Assembly: GCA_001414485.1 (NCBI GenBank)
Contig: LLEY01000105.1
Location: 1 to 64,000, forward strand
DNA: 64,000 nt
DNA from: Calycina herbarum
Taxonomy: Eukaryota > Ascomycota > Leotiomycetes > Helotiales > Pezizellaceae
Direction: 5' to 3'
The translations under genes were made by a program, and so were the position numbers. The notes beneath the pieces were generated by a model. That model ran no database searches. It was given only the letters and a program-made list of their open reading frames with translations, and was not told where the DNA came from. The first letter of the stretch is position 1. Each line of letters opens with the position of its first letter. Positions 35,776-47,430 of this stretch are shown one piece after another.

Positions 35776-38700
35776 TTAGACACCATAGTGAACATAAGGG
35801 ACCCAGTGGAGCGGGTTAGTATCTTCATCCTCATCATCATCAGACTCAACGTCTCGCGAAAGTTCGTTTGCCTCGGTCTCAAGGGACCGTTCTACCTCGG
35901 CATTCTTGGTCTGTCTCCTTGCTTTTGATATCCCTTCTTGTCTCTTTAACCAACTATCTCGCAGTTGTCTGGTAGCTTTATGAAGCCCTTGACACACTGA
36001 TTTATCTGCTAAATCCCCACGCCGTATCTCCTTGTAGGTAATTTTGGCCATGTCCACGCTGTGCTCGTCACTAACTGCCCACAATGTACCAATGACGTGA
36101 CGAAACCCGGCAATTTGGCACCCGCTAATCAAATGAAGACTCTCGTCAAGGAACTGCTCGTGACGGATCTGCCCAGTCCCGCACGCCGAAAGGTAGGCGA
36201 GAAATGGTGCGCGGTCGCGTAAATTAATCTCTTGCAGCGTTGCGAGCGTCAATGGGTCTGTTTGCCAATCCTCTAGAAGTAAGGAGCTCTTCGAAGGATT
36301 AGTTTCGTTTGTGTAGCCATGCCCGGCGAAATGAAATATTTTGCATTGAGACAGGTGTGATATGATATCCTGCTTGCGTCGCCCAGGCTCAATTGGGTCG
36401 AAGTCAATTGTCTTGCACAGGCTCCGCAATGCCAAAATCTCCTCTTTAGCATGCAAAAGTTTGGAGTTTCCTGGTGTACGTTCCATGGCAACGAGTAGAG
36501 CCTTATCTTGGACAGACGAAGCTGACTTTATAGATAAATCAGAACGACGCCGGCGGCCATATATGATTGCTCTGATTGACGAGCTGTAAGACGATATGGC
36601 CCTATCTAGCACAGTCTCAGTAGAGCCCGGGTAATGGTGTCCAGCAGCATGGAGGGGCATTGTGTTCAAAACCCCCGTTGGTACCCACCAGATATGTGGT
36701 AGGTGTAGGTCATTGTCCACCGGAAGTCCTTGAGGCTTCATCAGTCCAAGGGCGTCTAGAATCGGGCTCGCAACATTGTCCCAGAGCCACTCAAGAACCT
36801 TCGGACTATCTAACTCCTCTTCCTGTGTCTTCGCCCTAATGTGCTCAATTTTAAGTGAAGATAGGGCTAGCGACTGTATCTGGTGCTTCTCAACGAGCAC
36901 CGCATGGCAACAGAACTCACTAACGTTGATCACGGCGATGGGGCCGGGTATGGCTGCGTTTAAATAGTCCGCCTCACTTGGTGCAAGTGCAAATTGATCT
37001 TCTAGATCCAAATGCCTCTGCTTTATAGCGGGGACGTTCGGGGGCTTTTCTTCGAGAGACCTCGCTAATATACCGCGACCTTGCTCTAAGAAGCGTAGAG
37101 CAGCTAAAGCCCCCTTGCCGGCCTTGAAGGCGATCGCTGCTGCGTCAGACGCCAGCCCAAATACTTGAGAGAGTGTATTTTGTTTGTCTCTGTTTTCGAG
37201 CACCATTGATGTCAGCTTCGGGACGAGCTGTATGGTGAGTTCTGCTGTTTCATAAGCTTTTTGCCAATCCGAAACGGTCGCACACAGTTTGAGGATAGCT
37301 CTGCCAGCTACGATGCGTGCATTCGCAGCCGATGGAGAATGGCGCAGAGCGGACTGGTGGCATGCAATAGCGCGTTCAAAATCAGCCATCTCTTTTGTCG
37401 TCGCGAACCTGTCAGCTAGGCGATCCCCAAGGTTTGTCAACCGAGCCGCTCGTTGTGGATGGTCTTCACCAGTGGCAACGACTGCTTCTTGAGCAATCTG
37501 AACTGCCTCTTCCAGATCAGTTCTGGACCCGTGTTGAGCAAACGAAGCACCAAGTAGGACTCCAAGAGTGTTCAAGTATACAGGCCGGTTCGGGTGATCT
37601 TTGGGGCAGATATTGATCACCTGCCGCGCAATCTGTTGAGCTTCCACAAGCTCTGTTGGTGTCTCTGTTCTTTGAAACCTGTTATTAAGCAGACCGCTAA
37701 GATTGGACATAGCATCTGGATGGTCGTCGTTCGCGCTGACTGCTTGTCGCTGTATTCGTATGGCGTAATCAAGGTCTTTCATTTCACCTGTTACCTGGTA
37801 CTGGTTTTTGAGCAAGATCCCAAGATTATTCAGAGATTTTGCTAGCTGTCCTTCCGACGAAATTTCCACTGCCTCTTTTCCCAGCTGAACAGCCCTGTCA
37901 AGATCAGCCATGGTTCCCAGTGCTTCGAATCGGCGGCTCAATTGAATTGCAAAGTTGCTTAAAAAGCGAGGTCGGTCTGGATCACCGGGCGGTAGTAATT
38001 CTATGGCCTCTTTGCCCATAGCGAGGGCTTCTTCGAGGTCCTGTATTGATCCAGTTGCTAAATATCTATTGTCGAGTAAAGTTCCGTAGTTATTCATCAT
38101 TCCGCAACGTGCTGGATGACCGGAATTGGAAGCAATGAAGGATTTCGTAATCTTTATAGCATGATCGAGATCCACCATATCTCCAAATCTCAAGTATCTT
38201 TCTTCCAGTATGTTTGCTAAGTTGCTCAAGTAGAGCAAGCGTCTAGGAAGCTCAATGGGAGCCATATCCACCACAGCACGGCAGATTTCCACACATTCGT
38301 CAATGTCGGCTCTCGCTTTTGTTACTTCAAATCTTCCTCCGATATAACCTGCAAGGTTTGCCGTCCATATTATCCGCTTTGGGTGATTCCGAGCTCCCAT
38401 ATCAAGTGCTTCTCGTTGAACTCGAATCGCTTCCTCAATATCAGTCCTTGAATTTGTTCTTGAGTACCGAACACCCAGTAGAACCGCAAGCTTGCTCAAA
38501 AGTGCAGCTCGATTGGGATCTTTTGATGGCACTGATGCCATAGCCTCACTGGTGGCTATGATGGCTTCTTCGAGGTCATCGGACGCTTCCGTGCGGTTGA
38601 ATTTCATGCCAACATATACGCAAAGATTGGTCAATCGTTGGGAGCGGGTTGGATCATCTTTGGGAGTAGCACTAAGTCCGTCTCGGCTGGCACGGATGGC

Positions 38701-38936
38701 CTCTTCGAGGTCTTTCAAGTCTTCTGTTTTCGAGTATTGCTTCACAAGGTCAAAGGCAAGTTTGCTCAATTCTCTCGCCCGGTCGGGATGGCCCCTCAGC
38801 GCTACAGTATGTTCTTTCTCTTTGCCTTCGTTCGCCGACTCAAGATTGGGTGTCTCCTCGTGTGCGGGATCTGAAAAGAACGTTGTTAGCATCTATATGC
38901 ACCCAGCTTGTTGCATTACACACTGGTCGAAGACAT
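35776..38936 (-). CDS. TPR-CHAT protein (caspase-like protease)
   Basis: A 1035-residue protein. I place the start at the ATG at 38936: a 13-nt first exon (38936-38924) is followed by a 53-nt intron (38923-38871) with GTGTGT donor and a perfect GCTAAC branch point, and it joins the long frame exactly. The alternative ATG at 38892 lies inside that intron and gives 1038 residues. About ten tetratricopeptide-type units of roughly 45 residues fill residues 30-520 (repeating DLEEAI, REAL, HP.R, L.NL.. and RF..T). A linker follows, then a CHAT domain from about 640 with LPHIWWVPTGVLNTMPLHAA, catalytic His855 in FHFAGHG and catalytic Cys901 in LSACGTG. The dyad is complete. CHAT proteases are related to caspases and separases, and TPR arrays bind partner proteins. 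The C-terminus is acidic. A stress or recognition-triggered protease is inferred. Confidence 0.9.
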
Positions 38937-39323
38937 GATTAGGTACGTGGCTGAGGGCTGTGCTCAATCGACGATGTTTATATGATAAAGAATTTGTTTT
39001 TTGTAATATGTCTGGTCGTGAAGAAGACGGTTTTACGTAGTATCCGATCGATACTTGAAGCTTTGAGAGGAAACACTGGTATTTCAGAAATTTAGGCTAC
39101 CGTGTTCGAAGGTTACACCAAAATCTAGCCTATTTTAACTGGTCCGGAATTCCAACTCTCCGGATACAAATATATAGCTAATGCTTTTTACGCCAAAAAT
39201 GAAAGTAAAACGTGAGTTTCTTTCTACCTTAAAATCTTTAGAAAGACTTTTTTGAAAAGTCTAACGCAGTTCGCAATTTCCAAAAAACTCTGTCGATGAC
39301 CCCAGGGGGATCCATTAGGGATC
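38937..39323. other. Promoter side of the TPR-CHAT gene, edge of the repeat block
   Basis: No gene seen. It marks the change from ordinary gene-bearing DNA to AT-rich repeat DNA. Confidence 0.5.
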
Positions 39324-39707
39324 CAAGAGTATGAAGGTTCTATATATGACTGGCACGTCTGCCATTAAATAGGAGTTTCGTGCTTAACTTAGTTTACTCA
39401 GTTATTAATACCTTTTAGCTCTGTGTAAGAGTTTTTGATTTTAGTGAATAAGGATTCGCGCATGCTTGGCTCGCCTGGCGAGTGAATTGTACAATTGGAT
39501 TAGTATTTATATTCGAGCAGAAGAGGCTTAACCTCTTCTCCTCTTTGCGAACAATCTATTCCTTGATCCCCACCATAAGACTCTGACTACTTTGTACAAG
39601 TAACGAGTTCACTTCCAAGTGAACAACCCGGCGCATCTGAACCTCTTCCTGCATCCCAACCTACGATACTTAGTCACTTTTGTTTAGTCAGTTTAAGTTT
39701 CGTTACA
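39324..39707 (+). repeat. 5'-truncated LTR relic that escaped RIP
   Basis: Similar to the LTRs at 49386, 55708 and 61563, starting inside them at the segment GAAGGTTCTATATA and ending GTTTCGTTACA. Where the other copies have TA this one keeps CA or TG, including the terminal CA. It has about 150 bases not found in the other copies, and lacks the first third of the LTR. It is a diverged or ancestral-state member of the family. Confidence 0.75.
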
Positions 39708-39840
39708 TACCGACGGACACCTAATATATCAATGTAAGCAATAACAAGTATGTTCACATTAAAGGACAAGCATATTCTAAACAAGCTGAGGTAATATTAG
39801 GTAACAGCAATATTTCTTAAACTATGCTAACCGATATCCC

Positions 39841-39874
39841 TGGACTGTGCACGCCTCTGGACTGTGCACGCCTC
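39841..39874. repeat. Perfect 17-bp tandem duplication
   Basis: TGGACTGTGCACGCCTC occurs twice head to tail. It lies near the left limit of the degenerate transposase at 40100-41640 and resembles the doubled subterminal motifs of the other pogo-like elements, so it may be that element's end. A clear partner at the right end was not found. Confidence 0.5.
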
Positions 39875-40099
39875 TCAGCTATTTTACCACCCTACTAAAA
39901 AGGCATATATCTTAACAACCACTTATTAGATTTGTATATAATTAAGTAAGGAGATCAATGAAAGGTAGTTAAATAGATATTCAGTACAAAAAACTATGCG
40001 CGAGCACGAAGTAGTACTTTAATCTGCTGTTCTAACCTACTTTTCTAAACTACTAAGACTATCTCTTAAGTAAGAAATACACCTATAAGAACTACTATT

Positions 40100-41640
40100 C
40101 TACTTAGCTTTTCAGGCTCTTTAGAAGCCTTTTTTAACCCTTTCTTAACTTGAGGCATCCTTAGAGCAGTCTTCTTTAGTATAACTTATATAGCTCTCTT
40201 CTGCTTTAGAGCTCTTAGAGTTACAGTAGCTAGCTTCTTTTAAAGCTGAGTTTCTGCTCTCTTATTAGCTAATTCTTTAGCCTTTTATTCTTTAAGGAGT
40301 ACTCTAGCCTTTCTCTTAACTCTTCTCTCTTCCTTTGCTTCTTCTTCTTATCTTAAAACCTCTTCTTTCTCTTACTAATATACCCTAGCCTTTATAACCT
40401 ACTCTAGAGAGTAAACTTCTACTCTCTTACTCTCCTTACTACAAAGATTAAGTCTCTTTCTCTTCTTTCTTTTCTAGTTCTTAAGAATAATAGCTATCTT
40501 AAGTCTATCGTTTTTATAAGAAAGAATACTAACTTAACTTAAAAGAGTAAGAATAGAAGAGAAGACCTTATTAGCTTTGAGTTTTAAAAGTGATTTCTCA
40601 AAGTCTAAGAAGGCTCGCTGAATTGCTTTTAAAGTAAGAGGTGTTTTAAGTTCTTTAGTAGAAGAGCGAAGAGGCGAAGTAGGCTTTGTTACTTAGTCTA
40701 TTATCTTTTACCTAGTAATAGACTAGATTCTAGACTTATAGAAAGTATATATAATATTACACTCTATAAAAGCCTAGTACTATACTAACTTAAATATTAT
40801 AGAAAAACCGCTTTAATATCGAGACTAGTTCTTAAGAAATAGATATTAATTAGTTTAGTTTATTAGAGTAAAAAACAGCTAGCGGTCTAAATAGACCAAC
40901 GTCGAGAGGCTATAATCGGTACGTTATATAAGACAGTAGGATTATAATAATTATATAGTAACGATCTACGAAGTTAATAAACTTTATATTAATATATAAG
41001 AAGTAACTGTCTATAAGAAGGAGTCGATAGGTTCTTAGTAACTTAGGTTTTAAATACTTTTTAAAGATCTTTTTAAGCTACTTTAAACTAAAGTTATTTA
41101 AGAAATAGCCGTTCTCTAAAGAGCTAAAGTATATACTAGAATCCTCTTTAATATTCTTAAGCTAGGAATCTTAGAGATCTCTTAAGCTCTCTTTATATAT
41201 AAGAAGTAGCGGAATTACTCGTCTAATAGCTAAAATATATATAAGAAGCGAAATAAACTCTCGAGACCTATCTTACTTATTCTTAGTAACTCGACCTAAG
41301 ATATACGTACTTAAGCTTATTATACGCTTTATAGACTAACTGAATCTAATAAGGAAGCTCTTTTCGTTAAAGTTATAGAGGTTATCAGCGGTAATATAGA
41401 ATTTCTTAATAACAGAGGTTAACTATAAGTAGTATAATAGACGTGCTTTAGATAATAGACTTAGAATAAATAATACTCTATTCTTAGAACAAAAGACGAG
41501 GAGAGCAGAGGAGCTCGAGAGAACCGGGAACTAAATACAAGTTATCCGCGCTAGTGTATACGATAGTACTAGCGTGTATCTAAGCGAATATATAATATCT
41601 AGCCTTTATAACTATAACTGTTATAAGTAGAGTATAATAT
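40100..41640 (-). pseudogene. Degenerate pogo-like transposase
   Basis: Read on the minus strand with TAG stops ignored, the sequence shows the DDE_1/CENP-B-like transposase pattern: NLYNFNEKSFLI, then RRVIPLLLIYK, then LLLIDSYFLYINIEF-like and PLDVGLFRPLA, ending in a Lys-rich C-terminal tail near 40150-40350. In intact pogo transposases these correspond to the first catalytic Asp region, the GxxxPPxxIxxG segment and the LxLDGHxSH segment. Stops and missense changes of the C-to-T and G-to-A kind are spread throughout, so it is dead. Limits are approximate and no terminal repeats were fixed. Confidence 0.65.
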
Positions 41641-41711
41641 TAGCTTCTACGAGAAAAGAGGCGATAAGTAGAGAAAAGAGAGTAAATACTAAGGTAAAGA
41701 AGAGTATAAAC

Positions 41712-41953
41712 TATTAAGAGTTACACTTGTAGAGTAAGTCTTAGAGTACTCCAGCGACGCATTCACGTGACCTCGCTTGGCAACGCATAGACGTAATAGA
41801 ACCTTCGAGAGTACTCTTAGTAGAACACTCTAGAATAAGTTAACTAAGTATATAAGTTAGTAAGAACTCTGGTTTAGAAAGAATAATCGAATCTTCTTAT
41901 ATATAAACAGCCTCTATAGTTCAATTCATTAGCACTTACTATAAGCTCTAATA
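41712..41953 (+). repeat. 5' LTR of the first retrotransposon
   Basis: Begins TATTAAG and ends CTCTAATA. It matches the copy at 47184-47425 with a few differences, mostly C/T and G/A transitions. The expected TG...CA ends read TA...TA. Confidence 0.88.
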
Positions 41954-41973
41954 TTAGATTCGATTTAAAAAAC

Positions 41974-42149
41974 AATAGACTATTTTAGTAATACTAGAAT
42001 ATAACAAGCCTCTATAGTAATACTAGAATACATCGAGCTTTTATAGTAATACTAGAATATATTAGACTATTTTAGTAATACTAGAATATAACAGGCCTTT
42101 ATAGCAACACTAGAACTTATAGGCTATTTAACAGTATTTATAGAACTTA
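41974..42149 (+). repeat. 29-bp tandem repeat, about six copies
   Basis: Units of 29 bases each contain a form of TATAGTAATACTAGAAT with variable flanks. It lies just inside the 5' LTR, in the untranslated leader. There are no unique spacers, so it is not a CRISPR array. Confidence 0.75.
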
Positions 42150-42999
42150 CGAACGATAGAAGAACTATAAGAAGGCGGTATACTAAATCAGCTACCCGCC
42201 TAGTTTCTATAGTATATTTAAGAGTAGTAGAATCAGTTAATATCTACTTAAGAGAACGATTATCTATAGATTATAAACAAGTAAAAGAAGGATAAGGAAG
42301 CTCGCTTATAGATAGTCTATAATAATAATAAACCTAGGAAATCTCTTTCTCTACTACTAGAATACTATAGAGACTCTAATAAGCTAGAAGCTTAGTTATA
42401 ACAGGTATAAGCTAAAATCGAAGTCGACTACTATAGATATACTAAATATATTAAGTTTTAGACACTTAATAGATCCTTATAGAGTAAGGCGCTCTATAGG
42501 ATAGAAGTATAGGTATAGGAACAGAGTAAGCTAGAACTAGCCAGCGGTAGTAACTTCTTAGATTAGGTCGAGTTTATTTTTAGAGACTTATAAGCTAAGG
42601 AAAGAGCGTAACGAAAGCTGGAATCCTTCCGCTAAGGCTTAAGACTATTCTTAGAAGTCTTTATAGAATAGTAAGCTCTGCTTATAGAGTCTAGAGAAGG
42701 ATCTTAGCCGGATAATATAAAGAAGGTATCTCTTAACCGAATTCTTAGCGACGAGTTAGTTAAGACGATAATCACAGTTCCTTCTTAACCTAACTTCGAG
42801 TCTTACTACTCTATTATTAAAGAAACGAACGACTGCTTAAGAGCTTATAAAGCTTAAATATTAAGATCTAGGGGCTAGACTCTTCTAGAAATACTATAGA
42901 CCTCTTAGAAACGCTCGACAGATACTATATAGCAGGTAACAAGCGACAAAATCGCTAATAGACCAAAAGTCACTTATAAGGCATCTGTAGAGGGTATAG

Positions 43000-45900
43000 A
43001 TTAGGAACCGGCACCTGCTAAAGTCTTAACAACTAGTACTAAGCGTGCTAAATAGGTGTTCTAGAAAGAACGAAGTAACCGTGCCTATACTAGTCGCTGT
43101 CTTCGCTACGGAGCTACTGGTTATTTTGTTTAAGAATGTCTATATAGACTACTAAGGCAACCTATAACAGCGGATTCGGTTCGTAAACAGAAGACAGAGG
43201 TTAAGGAAGTAGTACTAGAATTAGAAGAAGAAGATAGTAATATTACTTAGAGATAGTTTAAGTAGAAATATATAGACGAAAAACCTCTTCTTATATCGGC
43301 TTTAGTAAATAAGATAACTACTTTATAAGCTTTAGTAGATTTAGAGTATTTAGTCTATAGGATTATTTTAGACTGTTTTATCTGTCGCTATTAGCTCTCT
43401 TACGTGTAAATTAAACTAAGACACTTATAGTTAGTAGAAGAAGTCTTAGAAGATATAGTATTATAGGTTGTTTCTTTTAACATAGATATTAGAGAACACT
43501 AGCAGCGACAGGTATATACCTATATAGTCTATATAATTAAAGGCTATGAAATGATTCTAGAGAAGTCGTAGTTATAAAAGAAGCGAGTATTACTTAACGC
43601 GGCTAAAGGATACTTACTTTTCTAAGACTCTAGCTTAGAAGTCTATAGCGAACTAGAAGAAGGCTCTTATAGTCATAGACTAGTAAGTACGTCTGTCTTT
43701 TGCTTTCTTATAGATCGAAAACGGAAGCTACAGGTCTTTATAGTAAGCCTTATAGATATTATAAAAGCATTAGTAGAAAAGAAGTATACGGACCTACAGA
43801 CGAAGCTACCTAGCTGGATTAGCTTAGAATTCTATCTAGCATTCGATAGAAAGGAAGTAAATAAGTTACTAGTATATTATAAAAGAATTAATTATAGTAT
43901 TAAGCTCTTATAGACTGAAAACAGATTAGAAGAAACAGTCCTCTAAGAGCTACTTTATAACATATTATAAGACGAGCTATTAGTGCTTTATAAAACTCTA
44001 ATAGAGTTACTAGACAAGGAATTTATTCGAGTAAGCAACTCTCTAGCAGCTGCGCTAGTACTCTTCGTATAGAAGCTAGAAGAGGGTCTACGGTTCTATT
44101 ATAACTACCGAGTACTAAATAAGTTAACCTATAAGAACCGCTACCTATTACCCTTGATCTAAGAGACACTTAACTAGATCGGGAAAGCTAAGTAGTTTAT
44201 AAAAATAGATGTTATTACTACCTTTTATAAGATACGGATTAAGAAAGGAGACGAGTAGAAAACGGCTTTCTAGACACGCTTTAGGCTTTTTAAATAGCTT
44301 ATTACTCTCTTTAGACTTATAAATACTCTAAGTACTTTCTAGCGGTATATTAATTATACGCTTTAAGAGTTCTTAGACAACTTTGTCTTAGTATACGTTG
44401 ACGATGTCTTAGTCTTTATAGATAGTACTTATAAACAGTACCGCGAGTATATCTATAAAGTAATACAAAGGCTTTAAGATACTAAGCTATAGCTAGATAT
44501 TAATAAGTACGAATTTAAAGTATAGTCTACAAAGTACCTTAGGTTTATTATAGAAGTAAGGAAAGGTTTATAGATAGACCCGGCTAAAATATAAGCTATT
44601 ATAAATTAGAAAGTACTAATAATAGTAAAGAGCGTTCTCGGCTTCCTAGGATTTACGAACTTCTATCGACGGTTTATTAAGGACTTTTCATAGATTATAG
44701 CTTCTCTCTACGAACTCGTTAAAAAGGATATATCCTTCTAATAGACAGACGAAGCGAATAGAGCCTTCGAACGGTTAAAGCAGGCTTTTATAGAGGCTCT
44801 AGTACTAGCTTAGTTTAACCTAGACTACGAGACAGTCCTAGAAATAGACTTCTCTAGATATTACTTAGGAGGCGTACTCTCTTAAGTAAAAAATAGCGTC
44901 TTATAACCTGTAGCTTTCTTCTTAAAGAAGTACGCACCTGCTGAATATAATTACCTAATATATAATAAAGAGTTATTAGCTATTATTCGTTATCTTAAGA
45001 AATAGAAAGCGGAGTTAAAAAGTGTTAGATAGTTTATAGTACTTATAGATTATAAGAATCTTAAGTATTTTATAATAGTCTATAAACTGTTTGAAAGATA
45101 AATACAGTAGTAGTTAATACTTAGTAAGTTTAATCTAATAATCTAATACTACTTAGGTAAAGAGAGAGGACTGCTAGATATATTAATAAGAAGGGACTAG
45201 GACCTTCTAGAGAAGGGAGATAAACGTCTTAATTATAGAATAGTATAATTAATTCTAGATAGAATGATTTAAGGAAATACTATATAGCTAGCACTAGTGT
45301 TAGTAAACGGGAGGAATTAAGTAAGCGACGTAGCGACGTAGCAAGCGTTTATAGACTAACTACGGAACCTCTAGAAAGAGGGAAAGGTATAGAATAAGGA
45401 CTTTAAGCGTCTTATAAACACTGTCTACTAAGGAGATAGAGTGTTTTTAATAGACCTCGCTTCTCTAGTTAAAGTCTCTGTCTCTAACTACTTAGTAGAT
45501 AAGAACGGTGATTTACAGTTTAGAAGCAGACTATAGGTCCCTGACTATAAGCCGCTATAGATAGTAATTATATAGGAACTCTATGATTCTATACTTACGA
45601 GCTATTCTAGTAAGAATAGGACAATTATAGTAGTCTTAAGAGAGTTCTTCTAGCTAAACCTATAGACTATAGTTAAGTAGTTTATCTATAACTATAGAGT
45701 TTATAGACGTACTAAAGTCTAAAGAGATTATAAACAAGACCTGCTTCGTCTGTTACTAATTCCTAAACAGTAATAGTAGAAGATCTCTGTCGACTTTATT
45801 AGACTACTATTTATAAGTAAAGGCTCTAATATAATAGTAGTATTCATAGACCGTTTAGGTAAAGAGGTGCTTCTTATAGCTTATAACTCGACTATATTAT

Positions 45901-46650
45901 TAGAGGAATTTGCTCGCTTATTTATTACTATATACTATAGCTTATATAGACTACTAAGAGTAATAGTATCTAATAGAGGCCTGTAATTTATTAGACAAGT
46001 ATAGAAGACGCTTTGTAATTTCTTATAGATTAAACAACAGATTTTTATAGCCTTCTATCTATAAACTAATAGGTTAATAGAACAGGTAAATACTAAATTT
46101 AAGACGCTTCTATAGCAGTGGATTAATACAGCTTAGAACGACTAGGCCGACTAGCTACTAGTAGTATAGCTAGCTTTTAATAGACGGGATTTAATATCAA
46201 CGGGTATAAGCTTCTTCTAACTTAGCCACGGCTATCTGTTATAGACTATCGACTTCTTAATAGACGTCGTAGTACTTATAAATATAAAAACACTAATTTA
46301 AAAGAGCGAAGCAATAGTAGCAAAGATTAAGACTATTATAGAATAGGTATAATTATTAATAGCAAGAGTATAATAAGACTAGAAGACTTAAGTAAATCGT
46401 TTATAGAATACCGCTTCTATATATAAGATTAGAGACAAGGTTTACTTAAGCTTACGGAATATATAGATAGACAGAGCTAGTAAGAAACTAGACGCTTAAT
46501 CCGCTAAGTTCATAGTTATCAAGGTTATTAGCCCGTCTATATATAGACTAGACACTCTACCTAGTATCTATAATATCTTTAATATAGACTTATTAAGGCT
46601 AGCAGCTACAGACTCGCTGCCTAGTTAAATTACAGACGATAATCAACTAC
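43000..46650 (+). pseudogene. Dead pol polyprotein of the first retrotransposon
   Basis: Approximate limits. Recognisable blocks are the reverse transcriptase (NRYPLPLI, FTKIDVITAF, TPFGLTNAPSTFQ, YVDDVLVF), RNase H ([16 protein letters not shown]) and integrase (DFIRLLFISKG, VIVSNRGLQFI, HGYL). TAG codons at CAG and TGG positions occur every few dozen codons, with no long open frame left. Confidence 0.8.
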
Positions 46651-47183
46651 TTATAATATTAGTAGACGATACTATAGAATAGTAAGTTAAAAGAATACTA
46701 GGTTAATAATATAACAGTACGAAACAGACAATACTATGAAAGAGGTATATAGAAGTACGTTCCGTAGAATAACATACTTAGATACTAGGCTCTAAATACG
46801 AAGGAAAAGATCAAATTAACCTTTCCCGATACTAAGGGTAAGAGCATCTATATACAAAAGGGTTCGGACAATAATAATAGACTCGGAGGTCCGAACCGGA
46901 TATTCCGATACTCGAATACGTAATCCTTATATTCCACGTAACCCTTAGCATTCCTATACCCTAAACCGTATCCTATCTAGTACGTACACAACCTTAGCAA
47001 CTCTTATTCTTAATAGCGGGCTATTATAAACAGCAAAAGAAGCTCTAAGAGAAAGGCTCTTATACTCGACTCGAGTATAAGATAAAATAGATAGAATACG
47101 TAAATCTAATATAAGAACCTACTACTAAGTTAGAGGATATAGTAGCTCTAGACACCTACCTTCAAGAGTAGAGAGAGAGGTAA

Positions 47184-47425
47184 TATTAAGAGTTACATCT
47201 GTAGAGTAAGTCTTAGAGTACTCTAGCGACGTATTCACGTGACCTCGCTTAGCAACGTATAGACGTGACAGAACCTTCGAAAGTACTCTTAGTAGAACAC
47301 TCTAGAATAAGTTAACTAAGTATATAAGTTAGTAAGGACTCTGGTTTAGAAAGGATAATCGAATCTTCTTATATATAGATAGCCTCTATAGTTTAATTTA
47401 TTAGTACTTACTACGAGCTCTAATA
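47184..47425 (+). repeat. 3' LTR of the first retrotransposon
   Basis: Partner of 41712-41953, preceded by a GAGAGAGAGG purine tract and followed by the TAAAC target duplication. Confidence 0.88.
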
Positions 47426-47430
47426 TAAAC

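Larger units (their letters stand above)
41712..47425 (+). mobile_element. Ty3/gypsy LTR retrotransposon, RIP-mutated
   Basis: A complete element of 5714 bp with 242-bp LTRs at both ends and a perfect 5-bp target duplication TAAAC (41707-41711 and 47426-47430). A purine-rich tract (47170-47183) precedes the 3' LTR. With stops ignored, the plus strand shows gag, a CCHC-like knuckle (near 43090-43130), protease, reverse transcriptase with YVDDVLVF (near 44390-44420), RNase H, and integrase up to about 46600. The order reverse transcriptase before integrase marks Ty3/gypsy. Dozens of TAG codons stand where CAG or TGG is expected. A 29-bp tandem repeat follows the 5' LTR. The copy cannot make protein. 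Confidence 0.88.

Noticed and set aside
30792..38936. Homology of the protease island to bacterial Craspase (CRISPR with TPR-CHAT)
   Set aside because: Only the TPR-CHAT architecture is shared; no CRISPR effector or array is present, so any likeness is at domain level.
36362..38938. Plus-strand frames opposite the TPR-CHAT gene
   Set aside because: Shadows of the repeat-rich coding strand; they have no independent features.
41974..42149. CRISPR-like array
   Set aside because: The units are contiguous with no unique spacers, lie in a retrotransposon leader, and the organism is a fungus.
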